Assembly (NCBI RefSeq): GCF_900200035.1
Contig: NZ_FZTC01000022.1
Location: 372,001 to 436,000 of the forward strand
Reading direction: 5' to 3'
DNA: 64,000 nt
Source of the DNA: Klebsiella grimontii
GTDB lineage: Bacteria > Pseudomonadota > Gammaproteobacteria > Enterobacterales > Enterobacteriaceae
The notes below the pieces were generated by a model. The model was not told the DNA's origin. It did not search any database and worked only from the letters and a program-made list of their open reading frames with translations. Below are positions 12,330 through 22,530 of the stretch, piece by piece (the first letter of the stretch is position 1; the number at the start of each line of letters is the position of its first letter). Both the position numbers and the translations under genes were made by a program.

Positions 12330-14330
12330 TTAAAAAAATTGCAGCATTTGAACCTGCTGGCGCAGGTCGTTGGCACGATCCGCATTCACGCCTGATAGCG
12401 CCTGCGCCGCTTCTTCGCGCAGCCTGACCAGAAGCGCTTTCCGTCCGGATAAACCTAGCGTTCGGCAAACCGTGGTCTCATCCTGCTGCTGCAGGCGGGC
12501 CCGCAGCGCCGGAAGCGGCAGATCCACCCGTATAAGCAGGCGATTGAGGCTACCCGCCGAGGTCAGCAGCGGACGATGGGCAAAAGCAAAACCCGCCACT
12601 TCCAGCCAGTCCTCTTCACTAAGAATAGTCGCTTTCCGCTCCGGCAACGGCGAAGGCTCATCTCGCCAGTCGCGCAGCCAGAACTCATCGCGCAGCAGAC
12701 GCGCGGACTCTTCGCTTGCCAGCCGCTGGCCCGCTTCGCTGAGAGGATAGAGCGCCATCGCGGTATAACAGCCGCTGCTGGCTTCCCGATGGGTGCCCAG
12801 CCGCACCAGCGTAAAACCGCAGCGTTGCCAGAAGCGCCACAGCTCAGGCGTGTAGCCGAAACTCACCGACAGATAATCCCGCTCCGCAGCCTGCGACGCC
12901 GCCTGGGCCACCAGCCGCTGCCCCAGCCCTTCGCGCTGGCGAGCCGGATGCACGGCAATACGGCTGATACGCAGCCCTGTCAGCGTGGCCGCTAGCGGGC
13001 TGCCGCCGTGCGCCGCCAGCGACTGCGCCACCAGATTACCGCGCGGACGGCGGTAGCCGGCCCACACCGCCTGGCTAAGGGATGGCTCAAGACCGCCCTC
13101 CTCCACCAGCCACAGCGCCCCGGCGATGCGGTTGCCGCTGCGGGCGCAGGTAAAATGCTGCCCCGGCGCATCCATCATGCGCCGCAGATCCAGCGGCGAC
13201 GTGCGATAGTGGGCGCCGGAGAGCAGCTGATACATCGCTTCTGGTAACGCAGGCTGTCGCCGCCAGCTCTGCTGGCTGACGCTTTCCAGCGCGATATCGC
13301 CGCCTGGCGCGTGCTGAAAGGTCTCGTCGTTGAACAGCAGCAGCCGCGCAATCGCCGCCTCCAGCGGACAGCCGCTCGCCCAACGGATGGGCGCCGTCAG
13401 GCTAAACTGCCGCAGATGCGCAAAGCTGGCGCAAAACTTAAGCAAAAAGCCGCGCCCGGTCCCTTCGTACCCCTGCACGGTGGTGGTCAATAGCGTCCTC
13501 GGGAAGCGGGAGACAAGCTGGCGCAGCAGCGGCCCGGGGATAGCGGCGGCCTCGTCAACAATCAGCCATCCGGCGCTACAGCCGGAAGCCAGCAATGCGT
13601 CGGGGGCCATAAAGCGGAAATCCTCACCGGCGAAAGCCGCCATGACCTCCGTCGCCGCGCGCGCCGGTGCCGTGACGATGGCATCGCCTGCCAGCTGGCG
13701 AATAAGCATTCCCGCGAGAGCGGACTTTCCTCGTCCGCGTTCGGCGGTCAGCGCCGCAATACCAGGAGGGGAACCGGACAGTTCGGCAAGCACGGCGGCC
13801 TGCTCCGCCAGCGGATGACCATCGGCGGGACGCCATCGCGGACGCGCGGCAAACGCCGGCACTACGCACTCCTCGCCCTGCCGCCAGAGAATGGACGCGT
13901 TATCCGCACTACTCTGTTGGCAAAAACGATAAACAAAATTCGGCGTGGAGATGGGGTCGGGAGCGTCGCTCCAGCGCAGAGAATCCGCATCAGGACGAGC
14001 CGGCCATTGCGCGAAGTCGGGCGTGAGTAATACCAGCCAGCTCCCGGCGCGCAGCGTACCGGCTAACGCGGCAAACGCCGCGACGTCAAAACCCTCGCGG
14101 GCATCGAAAAAGGCGTGCTGAAATTCGCGGCCCAGTAGCGATTTCAGGGCAGCAGGCGAGGCGTACGGTTCAGGCATCGGCCGCGGACCGACCCACAGTC
14201 CGTCTGCGGCCAGCTCCGTACGTACTGTTTGCGCCTGACGCAGGGTCCAGGCATCGTCGCCGCTGAGAACCAGCAGACGACGAATACCTTCGCGCGCCAT
14301 CTGCGCCGTCAGGTGACGCAGTTCATCCAT
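12330..14330 (-). CDS. tmcA: tRNA(Met) cytidine acetyltransferase TmcA
   Basis: Makes N4-acetylcytidine at position 34 of elongator tRNA-Met, using acetyl-CoA and ATP. The 666-residue product (E. coli 671) shows an N-terminal DUF1726 part, an RNA-helicase-like ATPase with Walker A GRGKS at residues 199-203 and Walker B LIVDEAAAIPG near 255, a GNAT acetyltransferase part (HPARQREGLGQRLV), and the tRNA-binding C-terminus. It begins 12 bases after the ypfJ stop, with only a weak ribosome-binding site, so translational coupling is likely. Confidence 0.95.
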   Translation of the reverse strand: MDELRHLTAQMAREGIRRLLVLSGDDAWTLRQAQTVRTELAADGLWVGPRPMPEPYASPAALKSLLGREFQHAFFDAREGFDVAAFAALAGTLRAGSWLVLLTPDFAQWPARPDADSLRWSDAPDPISTPNFVYRFCQQSSADNASILWRQGEECVVPAFAARPRWRPADGHPLAEQAAVLAELSGSPPGIAALTAERGRGKSALAGMLIRQLAGDAIVTAPARAATEVMAAFAGEDFRFMAPDALLASGCSAGWLIVDEAAAIPGPLLRQLVSRFPRTLLTTTVQGYEGTGRGFLLKFCASFAHLRQFSLTAPIRWASGCPLEAAIARLLLFNDETFQHAPGGDIALESVSQQSWRRQPALPEAMYQLLSGAHYRTSPLDLRRMMDAPGQHFTCARSGNRIAGALWLVEEGGLEPSLSQAVWAGYRRPRGNLVAQSLAAHGGSPLAATLTGLRISRIAVHPARQREGLGQRLVAQAASQAAERDYLSVSFGYTPELWRFWQRCGFTLVRLGTHREASSGCYTAMALYPLSEAGQRLASEESARLLRDEFWLRDWRDEPSPLPERKATILSEEDWLEVAGFAFAHRPLLTSAGSLNRLLIRVDLPLPALRARLQQQDETTVCRTLGLSGRKALLVRLREEAAQALSGVNADRANDLRQQVQMLQFF

Positions 14331-14342
14331 GGCCGGAGAGCA

Positions 14343-15212
14343 TTACAGCGCGTTGCCGAAGGTGTTGCACTGCGCCGGGTCGCCGCTATCAAAGCCGCGT
14401 TTAAACCAGGTATAGCGCTGCTGCGACGTCCCGTGGGTAAAGCTGTCCGGCACCACGCGCCCCTGGCTCTGCTGCTGCAGGCGATCGTCGCCAATCGCCT
14501 CTGCGGCGTTCAGCGCCTCCTGCAGATCGCCGGTCTCCATATAGTCCTGCTTCTGCATATTGTAGCCCCAGACGCCCGCGAAGCAGTCCGCCTGTAGCTC
14601 CATTTTCACCGACAGGCGATTCGCTTCCGCCTGCGAAGCGTTTTGCTGCAGCTGGCGCACTTTCGATTCAATACCCAGCAGCTTTTGAACGTGATGGCCA
14701 ACCTCGTGGGCGATAACGTAGCCCTGCGCGAAGTCGCCGCCGGCGCCGAGCTTGCTTTGCATCTCATCGTAGAATGACAGGTCGATATACACCGTGCTGT
14801 CCGCAGGGCAGTAAAAAGGCCCCATCACCGATTGGCCGGTGCCGCAGGCGGTCCGCGTCGCGCCGCGATACATCACCAGCTTCGGCTGCGCGTACTGGCG
14901 GCCCATATCTTTAAAAATCGCGCCCCAGGTATCTTCCGTGTCCGCCAGAATCACCTTCGTGAATTTCGCGGCCTCTTCATCCTGCGGGCTGATGGAGCGT
15001 TGAGTGGTGGTTTGCTGTTGTGTTACCGGTTCGCCGGTCAGCATGCCGGTTAAATCTACGCCGTAATAGCCCGCCACCAGGACAATAATCAGCAGCACGA
15101 TGCCGCCTTTGCCGCTGGGGAGACGAAAACCGCCTCCGCCGCCCATTGGTGAACCAGATTGACCACGACGATCTTCCACATTGTCGCTTTCGCGACGTCC
15201 TTGCCAGCGCAT
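14343..15212 (-). CDS. ypfJ: Neutral zinc metallopeptidase family protein YpfJ
   Basis: Membrane-anchored protein of the zinc-metallopeptidase family PF04228, 289 residues. It has a glycine-rich N-terminus, one membrane helix ([21 protein letters not shown], about residues 38-58), and an [12 protein letters not shown] zinc motif near residue 168, with a downstream glutamate in [12 protein letters not shown]. No substrate is established. I chose ATG 15212 ([16 protein letters not shown]) over the GTG two codons upstream because GAGGTG is correctly spaced from it. It heads the ypfJ-tmcA-ypfH operon. Confidence 0.92.
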   Translation of the reverse strand: MRWQGRRESDNVEDRRGQSGSPMGGGGGFRLPSGKGGIVLLIIVLVAGYYGVDLTGMLTGEPVTQQQTTTQRSISPQDEEAAKFTKVILADTEDTWGAIFKDMGRQYAQPKLVMYRGATRTACGTGQSVMGPFYCPADSTVYIDLSFYDEMQSKLGAGGDFAQGYVIAHEVGHHVQKLLGIESKVRQLQQNASQAEANRLSVKMELQADCFAGVWGYNMQKQDYMETGDLQEALNAAEAIGDDRLQQQSQGRVVPDSFTHGTSQQRYTWFKRGFDSGDPAQCNTFGNAL

Positions 15213-15296
15213 AAGCACCTCAATTCATCATATTAACCAATGAATAAGATCGTAGGCGGTTCAGCGAAGGATTACCACAGGAAACAGCAAGAAGAG

Positions 15297-15324
15297 CGCC
15301 AGAAGAAGAAAACTTCTTCTGGCG
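15297..15324 (-). terminator. purC terminator
   Basis: A perfect 12-base-pair inverted repeat, CGCCAGAAGAAG (15297-15308) with CTTCTTCTGGCG (15313-15324), closes on a four-base loop nine bases after the purC stop. On the purC strand the tail is pyrimidine-rich rather than a clean T-run, so it may act as a stabiliser as much as a terminator. Confidence 0.75.
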
Positions 15325-15332
15325 TCTGGGGA

Positions 15333-16046
15333 TTAGTCGAGCTTCACGCCCAGGCGATGGGCGACTTCTTCGTAGGCTTCAATCAGGCCGCCGAGGCTCT
15401 GGCGGAAGCGGTCTTTGTCCATTTTATCCATGGTTTTTTTATCCCACAGACGACTGCCGTCCGGAGAGAATTCGTCTCCCAGCACCACTTCGCCTTTGAA
15501 CAGACCAAACTCCAGCTTGAAGTCCACAAGGATCAGGCCCGCGTCGTCAAACAGCTTTTTCAGCACATCGTTAGCTTTGAAGGTCAGCTCCTGCATCCGC
15601 GCCAGGTTCTCTTTGCTCACCCAGCCAAAGGTTTCGCAATAGGATTCGTTGACCATCGGATCGTGCATGGCGTCGTTCTTCAGGAACAGATCGAACAGCG
15701 GCGGATTCAGCTCAATGCCTTCTTCAATCCCTAAGCGTTTCACCAGCGACCCGGCGGCGCGGTTGCGCACCACGCACTCCACCGGCACCATATCCAGCTT
15801 TTTAACCAGACACTCGGTATCGGACAACAGCGCTTCCATCTGGGTCGGGATACCCGCTTCCGCCAGCTTGCTCATAATGAAATGGTTAAACTTGTTGTTC
15901 ACCATGCCTTTACGATCGAACTGCTCAATGCGAGCGCCGTCCCCTGCTGACGTATCGTTACGGAATTCGAGTATCAACAGATCCGGGTTTTCGGTGCTGT
16001 ATACCGTCTTCGCTTTACCACGATACAACTCAGCTTGCTTTTGCAT
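15333..16046 (-). CDS. purC: SAICAR synthetase
   Basis: ATP-dependent ligase of de novo purine synthesis that joins aspartate to CAIR. The product is 237 residues, the same as E. coli. The [10 protein letters not shown] nucleotide loop, [13 protein letters not shown] and LVDFKLEFG segments are intact. I chose ATG 16046 ([11 protein letters not shown]) because GGAGTGA precedes it; the frame to 16115 would cover the PurR box. The gene has its own PurR-type operator and stands apart from the upstream dapA-bamC transcript, which ends in a terminator at 16124-16148. Confidence 0.97.
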   Translation of the reverse strand: MQKQAELYRGKAKTVYSTENPDLLILEFRNDTSAGDGARIEQFDRKGMVNNKFNHFIMSKLAEAGIPTQMEALLSDTECLVKKLDMVPVECVVRNRAAGSLVKRLGIEEGIELNPPLFDLFLKNDAMHDPMVNESYCETFGWVSKENLARMQELTFKANDVLKKLFDDAGLILVDFKLEFGLFKGEVVLGDEFSPDGSRLWDKKTMDKMDKDRFRQSLGGLIEAYEEVAHRLGVKLD

Positions 16047-16096
16047 CTTTGTCACTCCAGTGATGATTAACGATAAAAATTTGTGCTTTTCTGCCG

Positions 16097-16112
16097 ACGC
16101 ACACGTTTGCGT
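16097..16112 (-). promoter_or_regulatory. PurR operator of purC
   Basis: ACGCACACGTTTGCGT matches the palindromic PurR consensus ACGCAAACGTTTGCGT at 15 of 16 positions. It lies 51 bases upstream of the purC ATG, next to a TATAGT -10-like element on the minus strand (plus-strand ACTATA, 16114-16119). Repression by PurR with hypoxanthine or guanine is expected. Confidence 0.88.
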
Positions 16113-16123
16113 CACTATACATT

Positions 16124-16148
16124 AAAAAGGGCCGGATTGCTCCAGCCC
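16124..16148 (-). terminator. bamC terminator
   Basis: On the minus strand GGGCTGG and CCGGCCC form a seven-base-pair stem (one G-U pair) around a loop, followed by TTTTTAA. It lies six bases after the bamC stop and separates dapA-bamC from the PurR-controlled purC promoter. Confidence 0.8.
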
Positions 16149-16154
16149 TGTTAA

Positions 16155-17189
16155 TTACTTACTTAATGCGGCCTGGAATACGGCAACCAGGGCATCGTTT
16201 TGCGACTGCGTCAGAGTATGACCTTTCGGGTCGATGAACTGCAGACTGCTGCGGTTATCGAGGTCCCCGACCTGCAGTTTATAATCGCCGGACACCAGCT
16301 GCGGGTCGCGAGCGCCCAGATCGGTCCAGCCGCTGTCGGAAAGCGGTTTATAGGTCACGGACAAGTTACCCTGAGAGCGAGAGCTATCGGTGACCTTCAT
16401 ACCCACTTTTTCCAGCGCGCCCGGCAGGCGTTGCCACACCAGGTTAAACGGCGCGCGAACGATCAGCATCGGCAGGCCGGTATCATCAGCGCCGCTCTGC
16501 ACGTCGAAGGTCGCCCCGGCATTTTTCTGCGCGGCGTTCTGCGCGCTGGTGGCGTTCAGATCCAGACCTTCGGAAATGACGTTCAGCATGGCGGTACTGT
16601 AGCGCTGCAGCGAAGCCGGATCGGCAACAGGTTTACCCGCCTGCTCCAGATTCACCAGCTTCACGATCACCGCCTGCTGATAGCCCTGCTGCTTAACTGA
16701 GATTTGATAGCGACCACGGTACTGCTGGTCTTCATCGAGGCGATTCCATTCGACCCAGTCGGTATTCAGCGTCTGGCTGGCATCGTCGCGTTTAGCGATA
16801 GTGTAGTTTTTCGACTGCACGATGCTTGCCACCTGCGCCCACAGCGAACCGCTGCGACCGTTTTCCACCATCAGCGTCGCGGTATCGCCGTTAAACTGCG
16901 TACGCGCGCCGCTGACCAGCGCCAGAGGCTGGGCCGGCGGACGGATGTCCAGGGCTTTGCCTGTGTTACCGGTGCTGGTTGCAACCGGAATATTATAATC
17001 ACCCACCTGAACCGGCAGGATCATCCCTGCTGGCGCGTGAAGTTCACTAAGCGGCGTTGCCTGCAAATAGGCCTCGTCGCCGCTCACCTGACGCTTATAG
17101 CGCGAGTCAGAACTACAGGCCGCGAGGAGTAGAACCAGCGAAACACCCGCAACCTTCGCCAGGCGCGACTTCTGTACTGAGTAAGCCAT
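16155..17189 (-). CDS. bamC: Outer-membrane assembly lipoprotein BamC
   Basis: Lipoprotein subunit of the BAM complex that inserts beta-barrel proteins into the outer membrane. The product is 344 residues, equal to E. coli. The signal peptide [20 protein letters not shown] ends in the lipobox LLAAC with the acylated Cys25. Two helix-grip domains follow, the second ending [20 protein letters not shown] chose ATG 17189 (GGGAGA upstream) over the TTG one codon earlier. It starts 16 bases after dapA stops and is cotranscribed with it. Confidence 0.96.
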   Translation of the reverse strand: MAYSVQKSRLAKVAGVSLVLLLAACSSDSRYKRQVSGDEAYLQATPLSELHAPAGMILPVQVGDYNIPVATSTGNTGKALDIRPPAQPLALVSGARTQFNGDTATLMVENGRSGSLWAQVASIVQSKNYTIAKRDDASQTLNTDWVEWNRLDEDQQYRGRYQISVKQQGYQQAVIVKLVNLEQAGKPVADPASLQRYSTAMLNVISEGLDLNATSAQNAAQKNAGATFDVQSGADDTGLPMLIVRAPFNLVWQRLPGALEKVGMKVTDSSRSQGNLSVTYKPLSDSGWTDLGARDPQLVSGDYKLQVGDLDNRSSLQFIDPKGHTLTQSQNDALVAVFQAALSK

Positions 17190-17205
17190 CAAATCTCCCT
17201 AAACT

Positions 17206-18084
17206 TTACAGCAAACCGGCATGCTTCAGCGCTGCGGTAACGACCTTAGTACCGTTTTCGGTAATCGGGGTCATCGGCAGGCGTAACGTATCGGTCGCCA
17301 CAAGACCCAACGCCTTACAGGCCCACTTGACCGGGATAGGGTTGGGTTCGACAAATAATTTGGTATGCAATGGCATCAGACGCTGGTTAATCGCACGAGC
17401 TTCGGCAAATTGACCTGCTAGCGCCAGTCGGCACATCTCGGCCATTTCACGCGCCGCAACGTTTGTCGTTACGGAAATCACGCCATGGCCGCCTAGCTGC
17501 ATAAAGTCCATTCCGGTCGCGTCATCGCCGCTCAGCAGAATAAAGTCATCTGAAACCAGCTCTTTGATCTGATGAACGCGGCTTAAGTTCCCCGTCGCTT
17601 CCTTAATACCGATAATATTTTTAATTTCCGCCAGACGGCCAACGGTTTCAGGCAGCATATCGCAACCGGTACGGGACGGCACATTATACAGGATTTGCGG
17701 CAGGTCAGTATGCTCTGCGATAGCTTTAAAGTGTTGGAACAGCCCTTCCTGGGTCGGACGGTTGTAATACGGCGTGACCGTCAGGCAGCCAACCACGCCG
17801 CTATCGTTAAATCGTTTGGTCAGGCTAATCGCCTCTGCGGTTGCATTGGCACCGGTGCCGGCAATAACCGGAATACGCCCGTCGGCCAGTTCCAGCGTCT
17901 GCATGACCACGTCACCATGCTCTTCATGGCTCAATGTTGCGGACTCTCCGGTAGTTCCTACCGAAACGATCGCCGAGGTGCCGCTGGCGACATGATAATC
18001 AATCAGTTTTTTCAGGCTTGACCGGCAGACGTTGCCGTTTTCATCCATCGGCGTGACAAGCGCTACAATACTTCCCGTAAACAT
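17206..18084 (-). CDS. dapA: 4-hydroxy-tetrahydrodipicolinate synthase
   Basis: Condenses pyruvate with aspartate semialdehyde, the first committed step to diaminopimelate and lysine. The product is 292 residues with a TIM-barrel fold. The Schiff-base Lys161 (GIKEATGN), Tyr133 ([10 protein letters not shown]) and the Thr44-Thr45 pair of [11 protein letters not shown] are in place. It is the first gene of dapA-bamC and is divergent from gcvR. Confidence 0.97.
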   Translation of the reverse strand: MFTGSIVALVTPMDENGNVCRSSLKKLIDYHVASGTSAIVSVGTTGESATLSHEEHGDVVMQTLELADGRIPVIAGTGANATAEAISLTKRFNDSGVVGCLTVTPYYNRPTQEGLFQHFKAIAEHTDLPQILYNVPSRTGCDMLPETVGRLAEIKNIIGIKEATGNLSRVHQIKELVSDDFILLSGDDATGMDFMQLGGHGVISVTTNVAAREMAEMCRLALAGQFAEARAINQRLMPLHTKLFVEPNPIPVKWACKALGLVATDTLRLPMTPITENGTKVVTAALKHAGLL

Positions 18085-18237
18085 GGGCCATCCTCAGAGC
18101 ATAAGTGGGACAAGATTCTCAATGTTACGTTTGGAGTCGCAATAAAAGCAAGAGACCCGATGCCATCAGGGATGTTGTATGCCGGTTTTTTTTATGCTTT
18201 CCTAACGTTACCTCACCTTTTTAAAGGAAGAACAGGT

Positions 18238-18807
18238 TTGACAGCCTCATTACAACACTATCTGGTTATTACCGCGTTGGGTGCTGACCGCCCAGGCATC
18301 GTGAATACGATCACTCGTCACGTCAGCAGCTGCGGCTGTAATATCGAAGACAGTCGGCTGGCCATGCTTGGCGATGAGTTTACGTTTATCATGCTGCTTT
18401 CCGGCTCGTGGAATGCAATTAACCTGATTGAGTCAACTCTGCCGCTGAAAGGCGCCGAGCTGGATCTGCTTATCGTGATGAAGCGTACAACCGCGAGGCC
18501 GCCTCAGGCGATGCAGAACACCGTCTGGGTTCAGGTTGAGGTGCCGGATTCGCCGCATATCATTGAGCGATTTACGGCGCTGTGCGATACGTGGAAAATG
18601 AACATTGCCGAGCTGGTTTCCCGCACTCAGCCCGGTGCAAACGACGAGTCAGCACAGCTTTTTATCCAGATCACCGCCCACAGCCCGACTACGCAAAATG
18701 CATCAAATATCGAACAAGCGTTCAAAGCCCTATGTACAGAACTGAATGCACAAGGCAGTATTAACATTGTTAATTATTCACAGCATGATGAACAGGATGG
18801 AGTTTGA
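18238..18807 (+). CDS. gcvR: Glycine cleavage system transcriptional repressor GcvR
   Basis: ACT-domain protein that binds GcvA and blocks activation of gcvTHP when glycine is scarce. I place the start at TTG 18238 because AAGGAAG sits seven bases upstream and the product (189 residues, LTASLQHYLVITALG) then matches E. coli GcvR (190). The nearest upstream ATG, 18160, would add 26 residues with no family match. Two ACT domains are visible, HYLVITALGADRPGIV and WVQVEVPDSPHIIERF. It ends three bases before the bcp ATG. Confidence 0.9.
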   Translation: MTASLQHYLVITALGADRPGIVNTITRHVSSCGCNIEDSRLAMLGDEFTFIMLLSGSWNAINLIESTLPLKGAELDLLIVMKRTTARPPQAMQNTVWVQVEVPDSPHIIERFTALCDTWKMNIAELVSRTQPGANDESAQLFIQITAHSPTTQNASNIEQAFKALCTELNAQGSINIVNYSQHDEQDGV

Positions 18808-18810
18808 GTG

Positions 18811-19281
18811 ATGAACCCACTGAAAGCCGGTGATATTGCACCGAAATTTAGCTTACCGGACCAGGACGGCGAGGAAGTAAATTTGACCGACTTCCAGGGA
18901 CAGCGTGTTCTGGTTTATTTTTATCCGAAAGCCATGACCCCGGGCTGCACCGTACAGGCGTGCGGTTTACGCGATAATATGGACGACCTGAAAAAAGCAG
19001 GCGTTGAAGTACTGGGTATCAGTACGGATAAACCAGAAAAACTCTCCCGTTTCGCCGAAAAAGAGCTGCTGAACTTCACTCTCCTGTCTGATGAAGATCA
19101 TCAGGTATGCGAGCAGTTTGGTATCTGGGGTGAAAAAACCTTTATGGGGAAAACCTACGACGGTATCCATCGTATTAGCTTCCTCATCGACGCCAACGGC
19201 AAAATCGAACATGTGTTTGATGATTTCAAAACCAGCAATCACCACGACGTGGTGCTGAACTGGCTGAAAGAAAACGCCTGA
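18811..19281 (+). CDS. bcp: Thiol peroxidase Bcp (peroxiredoxin Q)
   Basis: Thioredoxin-dependent peroxidase reducing H2O2 and organic hydroperoxides; 156 residues. The peroxidatic Cys46 lies in AMTPGCTVQACGLRD, and Cys51, five residues on, is the resolving cysteine of this subclass. I chose ATG 18811 rather than the GTG one codon before it, following the family start MNPLKAGDIAP. It is translated just behind gcvR and closed by a strong terminator. Confidence 0.96.
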   Translation: MNPLKAGDIAPKFSLPDQDGEEVNLTDFQGQRVLVYFYPKAMTPGCTVQACGLRDNMDDLKKAGVEVLGISTDKPEKLSRFAEKELLNFTLLSDEDHQVCEQFGIWGEKTFMGKTYDGIHRISFLIDANGKIEHVFDDFKTSNHHDVVLNWLKENA

Positions 19282-19297
19282 CGCTAAGACAAACGCA

Positions 19298-19336
19298 AGA
19301 CGCCGGGTCGTTCTCAACCACCCGGCGTCTTTTTTT
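19298..19336 (+). terminator. bcp terminator
   Basis: AGACGCCGGGT (19298-19308) pairs with ACCCGGCGTCT (19320-19330), 11 base pairs, followed by T6. It lies between convergent bcp and perM, 23 bases before the perM stop codon; on the perM strand the run after the stem is not T-rich. Confidence 0.9.
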
Positions 19337-19359
19337 AGGGCATTCCTTGCGGCTTCGCG

Positions 19360-20427
19360 CTAATGCTCGTCTTCCACGATCAGGCCATCCGGCCAGGCGT
19401 GCACCACCGCTTTGATGAGCGTCGCCAGCGGAATCGCGAAGAATACGCCCCAGAATCCCCACAGACCACCGAAAATCACCACCGACAGAATAATCACCAG
19501 CGGATGCAGGTTAACGGCTTCCGAGAACAGTACCGGCACCAGCAGGTTGCCATCCAGCGCCTGAATAATCAGGTACACCGCAAACAGGCTCCAGAACTCG
19601 GTTCCTGCGCCAAACTGGAACAGCGCCACGCCCACCACCGGAATGGTGACCACAAACGCGCCGATATAGGGGATTAATACCGAGAACCCCACCAGCACCG
19701 CCAGCAGCAGCGAATAGTTGAGGCCAAATAGGATAAAGCCAATCCACGTCGCCACGCCGACGACGATCATCTCCAGCACCTTGCCGCGGATATAGTTGGT
19801 AATTTGCTGGTTCATCTCTTTCCACACCTGCCCGGCCAGCCCGCGGTTGCGCGGCAGCACCCGGCGTACGGCGTTAAGCATCTGCTCTTTATCCTTCAGC
19901 AGAAAGAAAACCATCAGCGGCACCAGCACCAGATAGACCGCCAGGGTCAGCAGCCCGACCAGCGAGGCCAGCGAATACTTCACTACCGAATCGCCTACGG
20001 TTAACATGCGGCTGCGCATATTCTCCGCCATCGCGTCGATAATGCCGGCATCCATTAAGGCCGGATAACGGCGCGGCACCGTCGCGGCGAAATCGGAAAG
20101 TTTATTCAGCATTCCCGGCATATCGCGGATCAGATAAATGCCCTGCTGCCAGGCAACCGGCATCACCACAAACGCCATCAACAGCAGGATGCCAACGAAC
20201 AAAATCAGAACGACCGAGGTGGCCCAGGTACGTGAAAAACCGATACGCTCCAGCCTGACGGTGGGCCACTCCAGCAAATAGGCCAGAACAATAGATACCA
20301 GTAGAGGTGCCAGCAGGCCGCTGAAGAAAAACATAATGCCGAACCCAGCCAGCAAAATGACCAGCAGCGCTATCGCCTCCGGATCGCTGAACCGACGACG
20401 GTACCACTGCATTAACATCTGAAGCAT
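19360..20427 (-). CDS. perM: AI-2E family transporter-like permease PerM
   Basis: Polytopic inner-membrane protein of the AI-2E/UPF0118 family, 355 residues. It has about seven or eight hydrophobic segments and the family hallmark region LVGFSVLIPYIGAFVVTIPVV near residue 240. Its transported substrate is unsettled. I chose ATG 20427 (MLQMLMQWYRRRFSDPEA) because GGAAGGG precedes it and the family starts there; the frame to 20460 adds 11 residues. It is divergent from bepA, as in E. coli. Confidence 0.93.
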   Translation of the reverse strand: MLQMLMQWYRRRFSDPEAIALLVILLAGFGIMFFFSGLLAPLLVSIVLAYLLEWPTVRLERIGFSRTWATSVVLILFVGILLLMAFVVMPVAWQQGIYLIRDMPGMLNKLSDFAATVPRRYPALMDAGIIDAMAENMRSRMLTVGDSVVKYSLASLVGLLTLAVYLVLVPLMVFFLLKDKEQMLNAVRRVLPRNRGLAGQVWKEMNQQITNYIRGKVLEMIVVGVATWIGFILFGLNYSLLLAVLVGFSVLIPYIGAFVVTIPVVGVALFQFGAGTEFWSLFAVYLIIQALDGNLLVPVLFSEAVNLHPLVIILSVVIFGGLWGFWGVFFAIPLATLIKAVVHAWPDGLIVEDEH

Positions 20428-20656
20428 AAAACCCTTCCCTGAAGAGCGGAGCTGTAACAATCTCGGGAATTGTATCGAAATGTCACAAAAAAGACTTCGC
20501 TTTTTATGGGTAAAACCACAAACATTAATGACCGGGTGAATATCATATTTGCAACGCCGCGAACGACGGCTAAACTCGCTGAACCTGCTTGCGGTCAGGG
20601 AACATTACGCCGCACAATCGGTCAAACTGGCACACCTACATTACAGGACAGAGGTT

Positions 20657-22120
20657 ATGTTCAGGCAGTTGAAGAAAACGCTGGTGGCGACCGTCATAGC
20701 GTCGCTGACGCTGGGTTCAATATTACCTGCTTTTGCCGATACCGCAGACACTCTGCCGGACATGGGCACCTCCGCAGGAAGCACGCTCTCCATTGGCCAG
20801 GAAATGCAGATGGGAGATTATTACGTGCGCCAGCTGCGCGGCAGCGCGCCGTTAATTAACGATCCGCTGCTGGTGCAATATATCAACGGTTTAGGCATGC
20901 GCCTGGTGGCGCACGCCAATTCGGTGCGCACTCCGTTCCACTTTTATCTGATTAATAACGATCAAATAAACGCCTTTGCTTTCTTCGGCGGTAACGTCGT
21001 ACTGCACTCGGCGCTGTTCCGCTACTCGGATAATGAAAGCGAGCTGGCGTCGGTCATGGCGCACGAAATTTCTCACGTCACCCAGCGCCACCTTGCCCGC
21101 GCGATGGAAGACCAAAAGCGCAACGCTCCGCTGACCTGGGTTGGCGCGCTGGGGTCGATTCTGCTGGCGATGGCCAGCCCGCAGGCCGGCATGGCCGCGC
21201 TGACCGGCACCCTGGCGGGCAGCCAGCAGGGGCTGATCAGCTTTACCCGCCAAAACGAGGAAGAGGCCGACCGCATTGGTATTCAGGTCCTTCAACGTTC
21301 AGGTTTCGATCCGCAGGCGATGCCGGCGTTTATGGGCAAGCTGCTTGACGAGTCGCGTTACTCGACCCGGCCGCCGGAAATGCTGCTGACCCACCCCTTA
21401 CCGGAAAGCCGTCTCGCCGACGCCCGCAACCGTGCGAACCAGATGCGCCCGGTGGTCGTGCAATCCTCGCCTGACTTCTACCTGGCGAAAGCCAGAACGC
21501 TCGGAATGTACACCTCCGGCGACAATAAGCTGGGCAACGACCTGCTGAGCAACTGGGAAAAAGGCAATATTCGCGAACAGCACGCCGCCCAGTACGGCCG
21601 CGCGCTGCTGGCGATGGGCAGCAACAATTACGATCTGGCGCGCAAAACGCTACAGCCGCTGCTGAGCGCCGAACCGCAAAATGCCTGGTACCTTGACCTG
21701 GCGACCGATATCGATCTCGGACAAAAGCGAGCCACAGACGCGATTAACCGCCTGAAGGGCGCCCGGGAACTGCGTACTAACCCGGTACTACAGCTCAACC
21801 TCGCCAACGCCCTGCTGGAAGGCGGGCAGCCGGGGGAAGCGGCGACGATCCTTAACCGCTATACCTTTAACAATAAAGATGACGTCAATGGTTGGGATTT
21901 GCTGGCGCAAGCGGAAGCTAAGCTGGGAAATCGCGATCAGGAGCTGGCAGCGCGCGCGGAAGGCATGGCGCTGGTAGGCCGACTCGATCAGGCCATTACC
22001 CTGCTCAGCAGCGCCAGCTCACAGGTGAAATTAGGCAGCCTGCAGCAGGCCCGCTACGATGCGCGTATCGATCAGCTGCGTCAGCTGCAGGAACGCTTCA
22101 AACCGTACCAGAAAATGTAA
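20657..22120 (+). CDS. bepA: Periplasmic chaperone/protease BepA
   Basis: M48 metallopeptidase that either assists or degrades outer-membrane beta-barrel proteins such as LptD, together with BAM. The product is 487 residues, the same as E. coli. It has a signal peptide ([27 protein letters not shown]), the zinc motif HEISH at residues 136-140, the downstream glutamate in [12 protein letters not shown], and a C-terminal TPR part. I chose ATG 20657 by family match; the frame to 20549 adds 36 residues. yfgD follows nine bases later. Confidence 0.96.
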   Translation: MFRQLKKTLVATVIASLTLGSILPAFADTADTLPDMGTSAGSTLSIGQEMQMGDYYVRQLRGSAPLINDPLLVQYINGLGMRLVAHANSVRTPFHFYLINNDQINAFAFFGGNVVLHSALFRYSDNESELASVMAHEISHVTQRHLARAMEDQKRNAPLTWVGALGSILLAMASPQAGMAALTGTLAGSQQGLISFTRQNEEEADRIGIQVLQRSGFDPQAMPAFMGKLLDESRYSTRPPEMLLTHPLPESRLADARNRANQMRPVVVQSSPDFYLAKARTLGMYTSGDNKLGNDLLSNWEKGNIREQHAAQYGRALLAMGSNNYDLARKTLQPLLSAEPQNAWYLDLATDIDLGQKRATDAINRLKGARELRTNPVLQLNLANALLEGGQPGEAATILNRYTFNNKDDVNGWDLLAQAEAKLGNRDQELAARAEGMALVGRLDQAITLLSSASSQVKLGSLQQARYDARIDQLRQLQERFKPYQKM

Positions 22121-22129
22121 GGAGATCTC

Positions 22130-22489
22130 ATGTCCGATACGGTCAAAATCTATCACAATCCGCGCTGCTCCAAGAGTCGCGACACCCTGAGCCTGCTGAA
22201 GGCTAACGGCATCGACCCTGAAGTGGTGCTCTATCTGGAGACGCCGCCGGATGCCGCCACGCTGCGCCAGCTGCTGAAGATGCTGGGAATGGCCAGCGCG
22301 CGCGACTTAATGCGCCAGAAAGAAGATCTCTATAAATCCCTCGATCTCGCTAATCCGCAGCTCAGCGAAGAGGCGCTGATCCAGGCAATGATCGATAATC
22401 CAAAGCTGATTGAGCGGCCTATCGTCGTCAGCCACGGCGAGGCCCGTATCGGTCGTCCGCCGGAGCAGGTACTGGAGATCGTCAACTAA
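22130..22489 (+). CDS. yfgD: ArsC-family arsenate reductase-like YfgD
   Basis: Thioredoxin-fold protein of the glutaredoxin-dependent arsenate-reductase family, 119 residues. The catalytic-type Cys13 lies in YHNPRCSKSR, and the conserved arginine segment NPKLIERPIVV follows near residue 90. Chromosomal YfgD has not been shown to be a main arsenate-resistance enzyme, and no ars operon is adjacent. AAGGAG precedes the ATG, and it is cotranscribed with bepA. Confidence 0.93.
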   Translation: MSDTVKIYHNPRCSKSRDTLSLLKANGIDPEVVLYLETPPDAATLRQLLKMLGMASARDLMRQKEDLYKSLDLANPQLSEEALIQAMIDNPKLIERPIVVSHGEARIGRPPEQVLEIVN

Positions 22490-22499
22490 ACAGGAGGAG

Positions 22500-22530
22500 C
22501 CTCAAGCCGCAGCTCTGCTAAAGCTTGAGG
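22500..22530. terminator. Hairpin between yfgD and hda
   Basis: CCTCAAGC (22500-22507) pairs with GCTTGAGG (22523-22530) around a 15-base loop, and the plus-strand tail is ATCTCTTTTA. The hda stop codon lies inside the loop, so a single structure serves the ends of two convergent genes. The loop is long, hence low confidence. Confidence 0.4.
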